From: Candidatus Enterococcus myersii
GTDB lineage: Bacteria; Bacillota; Bacilli; Lactobacillales; Enterococcaceae
Assembly (NCBI RefSeq): GCF_017316025.1
Contig: NZ_JAFLVT010000008.1
Coordinates: 124,001 to 188,000 of the forward strand
Reading direction: 5' to 3'
Length of the DNA: 64,000 bases
The position numbers and the translations under genes were made by a program. The notes beneath the pieces are model-generated. The model made no database searches, was not told the DNA's origin, and saw only the letters and a list, made by a program, of their open reading frames with translations. Below, in pieces: positions 9,194-18,585 of this stretch (the stretch's first letter is position 1; each line of letters begins with the position of its first letter).

Positions 9194-9281
9194 GAAGGGA
9201 TATTCATTTCCCCTCTCCATATTTTCCACGATAATCAACGTATCAAAGTATGTTCCCATGAAAAACTAGGAGGTGCAGTCA

Positions 9282-10221
9282 GTGAACTGGCAAGCGTTGT
9301 TTGAACCACAAATTTTATTTCGTGGTGAAGAATTATTTGAAGAAGATAAAGTAATTTCTTTTGAAATAAAGGGTAGTGAGATTTTTGCTGAGGTAGAAAG
9401 TTCTGCTAGTGATGGCTACTACGAAGTTTATCTTCGTTTGGATCAGACAAAGCAGAGTCTAGTAGCGATGACTTGTGATTGCCCCTACGCAGAATCTGGT
9501 CGGCACTGTAAGCACGTAGCGGCGACGGCCTTTTGTTTTTATGCGACAAATAAAAAAGAATACTTACAGCAAGCTTCTTATGAAGAAGTTTTGTCTTTAA
9601 TTCGTAATGTAGAGGGTAGTGAATTACGAGCATTTTTATTAGCTGAAATGGCTCACAATGTAGCGTTACAGGCGGCTTTTTTACAACGCTTTGGTAAAAA
9701 AATCGGCCTACAGGGAAGAATCAATTTGAATTTTACCGCGAGAAAGTGCAAGATATTTTTGATACGTATGCTGATTATGATGGTTTTATGGATTATGAAG
9801 TAACGGGTGAGTTTGAAGCTGATATGACTGATTATCTAGCAACAGAAGGGGAAAATTTGATTGCTAGTCGGAATTTTGCGGCGGCTTTTGAATTAGGGCA
9901 AGCTAGTTATGAATTATTGCACGAAATTGATATTGATGATTCTAATGGCGTGATGCTGACAATTCTGACTTATATCACTGAATTGTGGGAAGAAGTCATG
10001 GAATTTGCTACTGCTAAAGACATAGAGCCTTTTTTTATCTGGGCTACCCAACGATTAAATAACAAAGAAGACTTTTTTACAGAAGACTTAATTGCGGTTT
10101 TGACCAATTTAGGTGAAGAAAAATTGGAATTTGCTCCTAGAATTGTCAAATAAAAGAGGAATTACTGCAAAAATATCCTCGGCGTAGTGCCATGAAAGAT
10201 GAGCTGCGCCGTGTGTCATAA
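9282..10221 (+). pseudogene. SWIM zinc-finger protein gene broken by frameshifts
   Basis: The first part (GTG 9282, 8 nt after AGGAGG) contains a SWIM zinc-binding motif, CDCPYAESGRHCKH (about residue 66), seen in DNA/protein-binding SWIM proteins of Firmicutes. Coding continuity then moves frame at a run of seven A (9696-9702). One extra A would join it to the frame reading KVQDIFDTYADYDGFMDYE and continuing to 10153. A second shift near 10145 would join a short tail, LLQKYPRRSAMKDELRRVS, ending at 10221. Two single-base losses, or assembly errors in A runs, explain the three frames. The remainder is about 310 residues. The function of SWIM proteins here is unknown. Confidence 0.75.
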
Positions 10222-10236
10222 GAACCAATAAATAAA

Positions 10237-10309
10237 CCTCTAAACTAAACGTAGCAGAAAAAACGATTTTACCCCTCGTATTTTCTAACACATTTAGTTT
10301 AGAGGCTTT
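10237..10309. terminator. Long-loop inverted repeat, probable bidirectional terminator
   Basis: 13 bp perfect arms CCTCTAAACTAAA (10237-10249) and TTTAGTTTAGAGG (10293-10305) separated by 43 nt and followed by CTTTT. It lies between the convergent SWIM remnant and the importer operon. Confidence 0.55.
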
Positions 10310-10337
10310 TCATTCCAAACCAACGAATATCCCTGCT

Positions 10338-10365
10338 CTTTTGCGTAATAATTATTACGCAAAAG
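10338..10365. repeat. 28 bp perfect palindrome
   Basis: Each half reads CTTTTGCGTAATAA, with no central spacer. It is followed by a T-rich stretch and lies 130 bp downstream of the minus-strand operon end. It could be a terminator stem for that operon or a protein-binding site; the base composition alone does not decide. Confidence 0.8.
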
Positions 10366-10494
10366 TTCGCGCTAAAATTTTTTAAAAAGATTCTGCGTCA
10401 AAATTTCCGCCCAAATTTCCCAACAATATTTTCCAACGAAAATTCTGCAACAAAACACCGCAACGTCAAAATTTTCTGTCAAAAATAACTTCAC

Positions 10495-11325
10495 CTAAAA
10501 CACTTTCCGCAAGCAATCGGCTGCTAGATACTTCTGGTTTACTTCGCCTGTTTGCCACAAGAAATCTGCTAATAATTCAAAATCTTTAGCCGCATAATTG
10601 TGCTGTTCTTCAAATGTGAAGTGGCGCAAGTTTTCGGCGGCTTGTGGTGTATAGTGGGCAACTTTTATCGCTTGAGCGCACTTTTCAGTAGCTGATAGGG
10701 CGTTGAAGTCTTGGGCAGCGGCTTCTAAGGCACGGTGGAAATTGGCAACTGTTTCGCCATTGTTATCATAAAATTTACGATCAAAGCACCACATCACCAT
10801 ATTTTTGTCCGAATTTTTGGAGTGCCATAAAATTTCAGTATCGGGCTGACTTTTTAAGATGTCTGTGATAAATGGTTCGATGGCAACGAGGCCGTCAATT
10901 TTCCCATTTTGCAGCAGGTCCATCCGCTCGTAGGTGTTATCGACCCACACGATTTCAGGCTGGTTGAGGATATTTTTTAAATCATGAGCCATAAAAAAGG
11001 GAAACAGTCCTTTACGGGCGACCCCGATGCGCAGCCCTTTTTTAGGCGCGTCTTTTTTTACTAGCAGTTGAATGGTGCGGGTCAAATCAGTGGTGACGAC
11101 AGCGTCTTTTCCTTGCTGGCGGTAGTTAAAGTAAAAGGTTAAATCCCCCATCATAGCATCCACGTCACCGGCGACAAAACTGCTTTTTTGTGCGAATTGG
11201 AAGGTTTCGGCGATGGTTAAGTCAACGGGGACACCAAATTTTTCAAAGTAGCCGAGTTTATCGGCAAAAATTACAGGTAACACGAGGGGATTGATTTTAT
11301 TTTGAACCAAACGGATTTTTTCCAT
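10495..11325 (-). CDS. NMT1/THI5-like binding-fold protein without signal peptide
   Basis: 276 residues from ATG 11325; the longer upstream frame is rejected because the ATG overlaps the TAA of the UbiA gene by one base, a coupled start. The sequence resembles periplasmic-binding folds of the NMT1/THI5 and SsuA type: a start PLVLPVIFADKLGYFEKFGV, a middle GDVDAMMGDLTFYF, and the hinge-like IDGLVAIEPF. It has no signal peptide and no lipobox, so it should be cytoplasmic. It is the last gene of the importer/UbiA operon. It could bind or convert the imported compound, as the cytoplasmic binding-fold enzyme MqnA does in menaquinone synthesis. That comparison is analogy only. Confidence 0.65.
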   Translation of the reverse strand: MEKIRLVQNKINPLVLPVIFADKLGYFEKFGVPVDLTIAETFQFAQKSSFVAGDVDAMMGDLTFYFNYRQQGKDAVVTTDLTRTIQLLVKKDAPKKGLRIGVARKGLFPFFMAHDLKNILNQPEIVWVDNTYERMDLLQNGKIDGLVAIEPFITDILKSQPDTEILWHSKNSDKNMVMWCFDRKFYDNNGETVANFHRALEAAAQDFNALSATEKCAQAIKVAHYTPQAAENLRHFTFEEQHNYAAKDFELLADFLWQTGEVNQKYLAADCLRKVF

Positions 11326-12275
11326 TATAAGTACTTCCTTCCCATGATTTGGATGAAAAATAAAAGGCTCATCCAAGTGTTAAAGTGATAAATCAACAGT
11401 AAGGGGCGAGGGCCATATTCTTTGCCCATTTCAGGGTAAACGGCTGAGATTTTCCAATAGTCTTTGTACCAACGTTGCCAGCCTTGGCGGTAAAAAATCA
11501 AACAGCCGACTAAAAATTGCCAGCAGGGAATGGTTTGCGTTGCCAAAAGAATTACCCAACAGCTAAACAAGAGCAAAAATTCAGGTATCACAAGTAAAAT
11601 GGCATTGCGAAAACCGATGACGTGAGGCAATGTTACCCGCACGCCGCGATCTTTTTCGTAGTCGCCCACGTTATTGGTGGACATTAAAAAGACGGTTAAA
11701 ATCATGGGAATTACGCTATATACAAGTAGCTGCCAACTGCCACTGCCAATTTGCACCCTACCTGCTAAGTAACAAGCAAGGCCACCGACAAAAAAGCCAG
11801 AGACGATTTCTCCTACTGGGTAAAGCAGGTAAGGTTTTGGACCTAAGGAATACGTAATTGCCGCCAATAAACCAACTAATCCCCAAGCGAGCAGCCACAA
11901 ATCTTTGGTGAGAAAAACCAGCAGCAGACCACAACTGCCGCCAAGGGCAATCATGAGGAGTAAAACAAAGACAGCATCCAAAAATTTGGCATCGCCACGA
12001 ACCAAGCCCTCGCTCCCTTTGTGGTGGGTAAAGGTTGCTTCATTTTCTTCTTTGGCTAAATAAGCGCGCATTTCATTGGCGGTATTGGCGACAATATTAA
12101 AGCAAAAGCCGGCAATAAAAAATAAAATCATGTATAAAAAATGGATTTCTCCCGTTAAATATGCGCCAAAAAAGCTCCCGCTTAAAACCGGCAGTCCGGT
12201 GGCAAAGCCAGTCCGCACTTCCATGACAGTATAAGCACGTTTTGAAAAACCGTGTAAATAGGTTAGAACATTCAA
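11325..12275 (-). CDS. UbiA-family membrane prenyltransferase (MenA-like, divergent)
   Basis: 316 residues with about eight to nine hydrophobic segments, fitting the UbiA superfamily, whose members attach isoprenoid chains to aromatic acceptors in the membrane. The second Asp-rich motif is recognisable as NNVGDYEKDRG (about residue 202). The first motif region reads NTANEMRAYLAKEE (about 65) instead of the usual NDxxD, so metal/diphosphate binding may differ. Translation starts at TTG 12275, 9 nt after AGGAGG, and overlaps the permease stop by 4 nt. Position in an importer operon suggests that the imported compound, or something made from it, is prenylated. A DHNA prenyltransferase for demethylmenaquinone is the conventional alternative. 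Confidence 0.75.
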   Translation of the reverse strand: MNVLTYLHGFSKRAYTVMEVRTGFATGLPVLSGSFFGAYLTGEIHFLYMILFFIAGFCFNIVANTANEMRAYLAKEENEATFTHHKGSEGLVRGDAKFLDAVFVLLLMIALGGSCGLLLVFLTKDLWLLAWGLVGLLAAITYSLGPKPYLLYPVGEIVSGFFVGGLACYLAGRVQIGSGSWQLLVYSVIPMILTVFLMSTNNVGDYEKDRGVRVTLPHVIGFRNAILLVIPEFLLLFSCWVILLATQTIPCWQFLVGCLIFYRQGWQRWYKDYWKISAVYPEMGKEYGPRPLLLIYHFNTWMSLLFFIQIMGRKYL

Positions 12276-13090
12276 CTTTTGACACCTCCTGCCAAACTTT
12301 CATAAATATATTTTTGCAATGCTAAAAAGACCAGTAGCATCGGAATAATGCTTAAAATCACCAAGGCACAAATCACTTGCCAGTTGGTTTGATTAGGGCC
12401 CATAAAGCGGTAAAGGGCAGTAGCAACTGTCCCGTGCTCTGAACCAGGTAAATATAAAAAGGGAATATAAAAATCGTTGTAGATGCTAATCATTTTTAAA
12501 ACGATCACTGTGCCAGTGGCTGGCCGCAATAATGGAAATAAAATTTTGCGATAGATTTGAAAATAACTAGCCCCTTCTAACAGTGCCGCCTTATCTAATT
12601 CAACGGGGATTTTTTCATACATTTGCAAATAGACGTAAATCATGACAACATCTGCTCCCAAATAAATTACAACCGGGGCAATTAGGCGATCGTAAAAACC
12701 TAATGCGGTGATAATTTTGAAAGTAGAAATTTGGGAGACGACCATCGGGACCATCGAAATTAGAAAATAAGCCCCAATCACCAGCTTTTTAAAAGGAAAA
12801 TCAAACCGATTTAAAACATAAGCGACCATTGAGCCAATTAAAACACTGCCGCAGACACCGCAAAAAACTAAAATGAAGGTATTGATAAAGGCTTGGGGCA
12901 GATTGCCAGTGGTAAAAGCCAGCCGATAATTTTCAAAGTGCCACTGTGTTGGCGGGGTAATTCCGCGGGTGGCGTTAAATTCTTGGTAAGTTTTAAAGGA
13001 GCCAAAAAAAACAGTCAAAAGCGGATAGCAGCAAATAAACAGCCAGGCAATTAAAAAGAAATATTTACTAGTTTTGGCAATCATTCGCAT
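12272..13090 (-). CDS. CUT1-type ABC importer permease (MalG/UgpE-like)
   Basis: 272 residues with six predicted membrane segments and the inner-membrane permease EAA loop, seen as ELDKAALLEGASYFQIYRKI (about 160-180), which contacts the ATPase. It pairs with the permease encoded immediately upstream; the two genes abut. It resembles carbohydrate/polyol importers of the MalFG/UgpAE type, but the operon has no sugar-metabolism gene, so the substrate is open. ATG 13090 follows an AGGAGG-like site; ATG 13084 is also possible. Confidence 0.85.
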   Translation of the reverse strand: MRMIAKTSKYFFLIAWLFICCYPLLTVFFGSFKTYQEFNATRGITPPTQWHFENYRLAFTTGNLPQAFINTFILVFCGVCGSVLIGSMVAYVLNRFDFPFKKLVIGAYFLISMVPMVVSQISTFKIITALGFYDRLIAPVVIYLGADVVMIYVYLQMYEKIPVELDKAALLEGASYFQIYRKILFPLLRPATGTVIVLKMISIYNDFYIPFLYLPGSEHGTVATALYRFMGPNQTNWQVICALVILSIIPMLLVFLALQKYIYESLAGGVKS

Positions 13091-13963
13091 TTATTTCTCC
13101 TCCTTTTGAAAGCGTTGCTGGGCTAAACTTAAGAAAATCACAATGAAAGACATTAAAACTGCTAGACTAGAGCCTAGGCCGACTAATTTTTGATCAAAGG
13201 CGACTTTTATTGTTTGGACTAAAAAAGTCGCGGTTCCATTGGCACCATTGGTCATAATCAAGGGGATTTCAAAGGCGGAAACAGCCCCAATGGTGAGTAA
13301 AATAAAGTTCAATTTTAAAACGGTGCGAATGTTTGGCAAAATAATATAGCGGGTTTGTTGCCATAAATTGGCGCCTTCTAAACTAGCAGCTTTTTGATAC
13401 ACTTTAGGCAGACCTTGAATGGCGGCAAAATACAGTAAAAAACTCGTGCCTAAATGGCGCCATAAGGAAATAAAAGCTAATGTATAATTGGCCACCGCCG
13501 GATCCCCCAGCCATAAGCGAATAAATTTGCCTAAATGTAAAAACTGCAAAAGCTGGTCAAATGAGCCGTCTGGTTCAAAGAACAGGCGGAAAATCAAAGA
13601 AGTGGCCACACCACTGATCATAATGGGAAAAACAATCACAGCCTTAAAAATATTTTTGCCGTAGGTTTTTGTCGACAATAAAATGGCTAAAGCTAAGGCT
13701 ATCATGATTTGTAGAAGACCAGAACCTAAGTAAAAGAGATTGGTTTTAAAGGCCTGAAAATAAACCGGGTCCTGCCAAATGGTGATATAGTTTTTAAAGC
13801 CGACAAAGTTTTTTTCAACTGAAAGTCCGTCCCAATCGGTAAAGCTATTGTAAATTAACGTTCCAATCGGCAAGAGGCCAAAAATTAGTAACAATAAAAG
13901 CGGTAAAGAGAGAAAAAGCAGAATGGTCTGCTTTTCCTCTCTTTTTAGGCTGCGCTTATTCAT
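13091..13963 (-). CDS. CUT1-type ABC importer permease (MalF/UgpA-like)
   Basis: 290 residues, six predicted membrane segments, with the EAA-type loop VYQKAASLEGANLWQQTRYI (about 205-225). The first segment follows a charged start, MNKRSLKREEKQ. Its start overlaps the end of the binding-protein gene by 8 nt. Together with the next permease it forms the membrane channel of the importer. Confidence 0.85.
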   Translation of the reverse strand: MNKRSLKREEKQTILLFLSLPLLLLLIFGLLPIGTLIYNSFTDWDGLSVEKNFVGFKNYITIWQDPVYFQAFKTNLFYLGSGLLQIMIALALAILLSTKTYGKNIFKAVIVFPIMISGVATSLIFRLFFEPDGSFDQLLQFLHLGKFIRLWLGDPAVANYTLAFISLWRHLGTSFLLYFAAIQGLPKVYQKAASLEGANLWQQTRYIILPNIRTVLKLNFILLTIGAVSAFEIPLIMTNGANGTATFLVQTIKVAFDQKLVGLGSSLAVLMSFIVIFLSLAQQRFQKEEK

Positions 13964-15233
13964 GGGCTTTTGCTGCAGCCTCCCATTTTTTCTCTAGGCT
14001 TGCGACATAATCTTGATAGCTTTCATTTTGATCAGGGTATAATGCGATGTTTACAGTTTTTTGTAAAACATCTGTTAAGCGGCCAACACCGACTTCGTTT
14101 GCAATAGCGCTATATGTGGCTTCAATAGCAGGATCTGTTGCTGGGGCGGTTAAGATGACGTTGTTTTCTTTAATCGCTTTTTGCTGGCTTTCATTTAATT
14201 TGGCTTTAACAGGTGTCATGCCGCCCATATCTTTGGCAAAACCAGAAGCAGGATCAATGAAAAAGTCTAGGAAAGCTTTGGCAGCGACTTTATTTTTAGA
14301 ATTTTTGTTAATGCCAATCACAGAAGGTGCACCAAGAGCTAAGCTGGTTTTACCAGCTAATAAATGTGGAAATGGCATAATGTTGATGGTATCTTTGCTT
14401 AATTTTTTAATTGGGGCGACATCTTGGGAGCCACTCATTAGCATGGCGATTTTGCCATCAGCTAATTGTTGTTGTGCTTGTTGGGTTTCTAGGGTAACGG
14501 GATCTTTTTCAATTAAACCAGCTTTTGCTAATTCGTAAATAACATCCATGACTTCCCGAATTGGTTGCCCGTCTTTAAAGGCAGTTTTACTTGTCACCAT
14601 TTCTTTTTTGAAGTCTTCACCACCATAAGAAGACAACGCACCTGCCCAAACAGCTAAACGTTGGTAATTGGTATAAAAGGCAATCGCACCAGTTTTTTCT
14701 TTAATCATTTTAGCGTCTGCGATTAATTCATCGGTTGATTGGGGTAATTTATCAATGCCGGCTTTTTTGAAAACTGCTTCATTGTAAACTAAACCCAATG
14801 AGTTTAAAACAGTCGGCAAGCCGTATACTTTGCCGTCGTAATCGGCTTCAGTGATGTCCAGATAATCTTTTTCCATCGCTTTTGTTGTGCCTAGCTCTTC
14901 AAAGTATTTACTGTAATCTTGTGGTTTGCCTGCCATTGAAAAAGGCACAAAAACAACGTCACCATAGTCTTTGGTGTTCATGCGATTGGCGATGTATTGA
15001 TCGTAATCAGTGCCAGCAGACTCCCATTTAATGTCTGTAATCTCAGGATATTTTTTCTTAAAATCTTTTTCCATTTGATCATAGAGTTTATCTGCATCTG
15101 TACGATTGGTGACAACGGTCAATTCACCACTGACTTTATCGTTTTCTTTTGTGTCTGCTTCTTTAGAATTGCCGCAGGCTGCTAAAAATAAAGTTGCCGC
15201 CGCTACTGCCATCCCTAAATAAATTTTCTTCAT
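13956..15233 (-). CDS. Extracellular solute-binding lipoprotein (family 1)
   Basis: 425 residues. Signal peptide with lipobox LAAC (Cys about residue 20), so it is anchored in the outer leaflet. The mature part has the SBP_bac_1 pattern, including TDADKLYDQMEKDFKKKYP near the start, the substrate-cleft segment YGLPTVLNSLGLVYNEAVF (about 135-155), and DGKIAMLMSGS (about 260). Such proteins deliver oligosaccharides, polyols, phosphodiesters or iron complexes to MalFG-type permeases. It is the second gene of the operon. The ligand is not predictable from what I can see. Confidence 0.85.
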   Translation of the reverse strand: MKKIYLGMAVAAATLFLAACGNSKEADTKENDKVSGELTVVTNRTDADKLYDQMEKDFKKKYPEITDIKWESAGTDYDQYIANRMNTKDYGDVVFVPFSMAGKPQDYSKYFEELGTTKAMEKDYLDITEADYDGKVYGLPTVLNSLGLVYNEAVFKKAGIDKLPQSTDELIADAKMIKEKTGAIAFYTNYQRLAVWAGALSSYGGEDFKKEMVTSKTAFKDGQPIREVMDVIYELAKAGLIEKDPVTLETQQAQQQLADGKIAMLMSGSQDVAPIKKLSKDTINIMPFPHLLAGKTSLALGAPSVIGINKNSKNKVAAKAFLDFFIDPASGFAKDMGGMTPVKAKLNESQQKAIKENNVILTAPATDPAIEATYSAIANEVGVGRLTDVLQKTVNIALYPDQNESYQDYVASLEKKWEAAAKAHE

Positions 15234-15284
15234 GTTCTTTCCTCCAATAAAATAAAAATAAATAGCTGTTTGGTCAGCTAAAAT

Positions 15285-16319
15285 TTACAAATCAAAAAAG
15301 AGTAGTTTGCTGGTATCAAAAGTAAAATGAACGCGTTGGCCCATTAAATTGCTGGTATCCTGGTATGTTTTGACTGAAAGTATGCTATCTTGCCACGCAA
15401 GCTGTAAAATACTGCTGCCCCCATAATACCGAATTTCTGTGACGACCCCTATTTCTAAAGGAGCTGTAAATTCACCATCTTTGTGTGAAATTTCACGAAT
15501 ATGAAGATACTCACTGCGAATGGCGACTAATTTTTTTGACTCCTGGGGAAATTGCTGCTGCAATTTTTGCGGCAATTTACTAAAAGGAAATAAATTAATC
15601 GCAGGGCGGCCAATAAATTCTGCCACAAAACGGTTCTGGGGTTTTTCATAAACTTCGTGGGGTGTACCAACTTGTTGGATAAGGCCGTCTTTTAAAACAA
15701 TGATACGATCGGCTAATGACATGGCCTCTTCTTGGGAATGGGTGACAAACAAAGTCGTCGCCTGTAATTTTTTATGGGTAGCTAAAATTAAATCCCCCAC
15801 TTGATCTTGTAATTTGGCATCTAAATTGGATAAAGGTTCGTCCATTAAAAATAGCTTGGGGTTACGCACGATTGCCCGCGCTAAGGAAACCCGCTGTCTT
15901 TGTCCCCCAGATAAGTTTTTGGGCAAAACATTTACTACCTCTGTCAAACCTAACTCTTTTGTTACCCAGTCTAATTTTTCTTGTCGTTCTTTTTTTGCTG
16001 TTTTTCGAATTTTCATGCCAAAAGTAATGTTTTCTGCCACCGTCATGTGGGGAAATAAGGCATACTCTTGAAAGACTAACGCCATATCGCGGTCTTTAGG
16101 TGCCAATTTTGTAATTTCTTGGTCAGCTAAAGTGATTTGCCCGCTACTGGGTTCTTCAAAACCGGTCAAAATATTTAAAAGCGTCGATTTTCCACTACCG
16201 CTGGGTCCAACGATGGCAATGAATTCACCTTTTGCCACATCTAAAGAAAAATCTTGCAGCGCTTTTGTCTTTTTATGGGGATAAAGCTTGCTGATATTTT
16301 GGATTGATAAATAACTCAC
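15285..16319 (-). CDS. ABC importer ATPase (MalK/PotA-like)
   Basis: 344 residues. Walker A GPSGSGKST (about 38), Q-loop FQEYALFPHMT, signature LSGGQRQRVSLARA (about 135), Walker B LFLMDEPLSNLD, switch His in FVTHSQEEA, and a C-terminal TOBE-like domain (about 240-344). It powers the importer encoded downstream on the same strand. ATG 16319 follows an AGGAGGTT-type site. It is the first gene of the operon. Confidence 0.9.
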   Translation of the reverse strand: MSYLSIQNISKLYPHKKTKALQDFSLDVAKGEFIAIVGPSGSGKSTLLNILTGFEEPSSGQITLADQEITKLAPKDRDMALVFQEYALFPHMTVAENITFGMKIRKTAKKERQEKLDWVTKELGLTEVVNVLPKNLSGGQRQRVSLARAIVRNPKLFLMDEPLSNLDAKLQDQVGDLILATHKKLQATTLFVTHSQEEAMSLADRIIVLKDGLIQQVGTPHEVYEKPQNRFVAEFIGRPAINLFPFSKLPQKLQQQFPQESKKLVAIRSEYLHIREISHKDGEFTAPLEIGVVTEIRYYGGSSILQLAWQDSILSVKTYQDTSNLMGQRVHFTFDTSKLLFFDL

Positions 16320-16839
16320 AGCACAACCTCCTGTTAGCTGAAATTCGCCTCACCAAGCTTACACTTTTTTTGTTTATGCGTCAAAATACGACAAGCAAAA
16401 TAAAATATGTATGAAAAAAAACTGAGAAAAAATAAAAATATATTGTCATTTTATTGCGTAATTATTTGTAGCGAAGAATTTAATGAGTAAAAACATGCTA
16501 CACCAATAATAATTGCGGGGCACTAAAATGAGTAGCTTTGAGGAGTAGCTTTTTAGTAAGAAACGGAAATTTTCAATAATTTTTGCGCAAATCACAATCC
16601 AAAAGATGTTGGACTACACCTCAAGTTTCAAGAAGTTTTCACTTATAGCCAAAGAAGCTCCTTTTAGCACAGCATTTATACGCAAATAGGAATTTCAGAC
16701 AAATGAATGTCCCAGCACTTTATCTGCTAACCATTCGCCGAATTCTTACAACCTTTTTTTACAAAGTTTTCCATGTTAAGATGAGTGACAAGAGAAGCTG
16801 AATCAAAAGCCGTAAAAAGTAGCGAGAAGAGGATTATAC
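16320..16839. other. 520 bp intergenic region between the divergent importer operon and recQ
   Basis: AT-rich and with no convincing ORF. Promoters for both directions must lie here, but I could not pick a clear -35/-10 pair. Confidence 0.4.
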
Positions 16840-18585
16840 GTGGATGTTTTAACACAATTATTAAAAGAAAAATTTGGCTATGAAAGTTTTCGCGCAGGTC
16901 AATTGGAGTTAATTCAAAAAGTTTTGAAAAACGAAAATGTGCTGGGAATTATGCCAACTGGTGGCGGCAAATCCATTTGCTATCAGCTGCCGGCTCTTTT
17001 ATTAGATGGCTTGACTTTAGTTGTGTCTCCTTTAATTTCTTTAATGAAAGACCAAGTGGATGCATTAAATGAAATGGGAATTGCGGCAACTTTTGTCAAC
17101 AGCAGTCTGTCACAAGAAGAAGTGAGTGTGCGGCTAAAAGATGCTGCTTACGGAAAATATAAATTGGTTTATGTGGCACCGGAACGATTTGAGATGTTTT
17201 CTTTTAAGCAATTGTTGCAACAAGAAAAAATCAGCCTCATTGCAGTGGACGAAGCCCATTGTATTTCCCAATGGGGGCACGATTTTCGCCCCAGCTATTT
17301 GCAGTTAGCAAAAGAGATTAAAGCATTGCCTCAAAGGCCGGCAGTTATTGCGCTAACGGCTACGGCAACGCCCCAAGTTGCGGCAGATATTGAAAACAGT
17401 TTAGAAATTCCAGCTAACAATAAAGTACAAACCGGCTTCGCGCGGGAAAACTTGGCTTTTCAAGTGGTAAAAGATGCCAAAGACAGCTATTTATTAGAAT
17501 ACTTACGGGTCAATGCCAATCAAGCGGGTATTATTTATGCCAGTACGCGAAAAGAAGTTGAGCGGGTGTATCACTTGTTGAAAAGCAAAAAAATTGCGGC
17601 CGGCTACTACCATGGCGGTTTAACAGAAGCAGCCCGCACTAGAGCACAAGAGGCTTTTTTATTTGATGAAATTAAAGTGATGGTAGCAACCAACGCTTTT
17701 GGCATGGGGATTAATAAAAGTAATGTCCGTTTTGTCATTCACGCGCAAACGCCGGGAAATATTGAATCTTATTATCAAGAAGCAGGACGTGCAGGGCGAG
17801 ACGGCTTACCCAGTGAAGCGATTTTGATGTATGCGCCCCAAGATTTACAGGTACAGCAATTTTTTATTGATAATTCCGATATGGAGATTGATTATAAGCA
17901 AAAAGAGTATTTGAAATTGCGGGAAATGAGTCAATATGCCCATACTGAAATGTGTCTACAGCGGTATATTTTACGCTATTTTGGCGAAGACGGTCCTGAG
18001 TGTGGACATTGTAGTAATTGCTTAGACGAACGGGCAGTTGAAGAGATTACCTTAGATGCGCAAAAAGTGTTGTCTTGTGTAAAGCGCATGGGAGAACGCT
18101 TTGGTAAAGCATTAGTTAGCAAAGTTTTGACCGGCTCAAAAGATCAAAAAATTACCCAATGGCATTTTGAAAAGTTATCCACCTATGGATTGATGAAAGA
18201 CTGGAGTCAAAAAGATGTCAGCCAATTGATCGACTTTCTAACGGCAGAAGGCTATTTAACGCCAACGGAGGGACAATTTCCTTTGCTAAAAATTTCAGCT
18301 ACAGGTAAAAATGTGTTGTTGGGTCAGCAAAAAGTGATGCGCAGAGCACAAGTAGTGAAAAAATTGGCACCAGATAATGAACTATTTGAAAAGCTGCGGC
18401 AATTACGTTTGGAATTAGCCTCAAAGCAAAATTTACCTCCTTATGTTATTTTTTCCGATAAAACTTTGTATGAATTAGCAGAAGTTCAGCCCCAAACTAC
18501 ATTAGAGATGTTGCAAATTAAAGGGGTGGGAGAAAATAAATTGGCGAAATATGGCGAAGCCTTTTTGGAAGTATTACAAAAATAA
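16840..18585 (+). CDS. recQ: ATP-dependent DNA helicase RecQ
   Basis: 3'-5' DNA helicase of recombination and fork repair, 581 residues (family usually 590-610). Motifs in order: FRAGQLELI (Q-motif, about 17), Walker A MPTGGGKS (about 45), DEAHCISQWGHDFRP (about 137), ALTATATP, then the RecQ motif VI QEAGRAGRDG (about 315). The Zn-binding cysteines of the RecQ-Ct domain are present (MCLQRYI, CGHCSNC, about 370-395). The C-terminal HRDC domain is recognisable from LFEKLRQLRLELA onward (about 510-575). Starts at GTG 16840; ATP sites look intact. Confidence 0.93.
   Translation: MDVLTQLLKEKFGYESFRAGQLELIQKVLKNENVLGIMPTGGGKSICYQLPALLLDGLTLVVSPLISLMKDQVDALNEMGIAATFVNSSLSQEEVSVRLKDAAYGKYKLVYVAPERFEMFSFKQLLQQEKISLIAVDEAHCISQWGHDFRPSYLQLAKEIKALPQRPAVIALTATATPQVAADIENSLEIPANNKVQTGFARENLAFQVVKDAKDSYLLEYLRVNANQAGIIYASTRKEVERVYHLLKSKKIAAGYYHGGLTEAARTRAQEAFLFDEIKVMVATNAFGMGINKSNVRFVIHAQTPGNIESYYQEAGRAGRDGLPSEAILMYAPQDLQVQQFFIDNSDMEIDYKQKEYLKLREMSQYAHTEMCLQRYILRYFGEDGPECGHCSNCLDERAVEEITLDAQKVLSCVKRMGERFGKALVSKVLTGSKDQKITQWHFEKLSTYGLMKDWSQKDVSQLIDFLTAEGYLTPTEGQFPLLKISATGKNVLLGQQKVMRRAQVVKKLAPDNELFEKLRQLRLELASKQNLPPYVIFSDKTLYELAEVQPQTTLEMLQIKGVGENKLAKYGEAFLEVLQK

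Noticed and set aside
14047-14538. Plus-strand ORF of 163 codons
   Set aside because: It is antisense to the solute-binding lipoprotein gene, which has a signal peptide, lipobox and family motifs; the plus frame has none.
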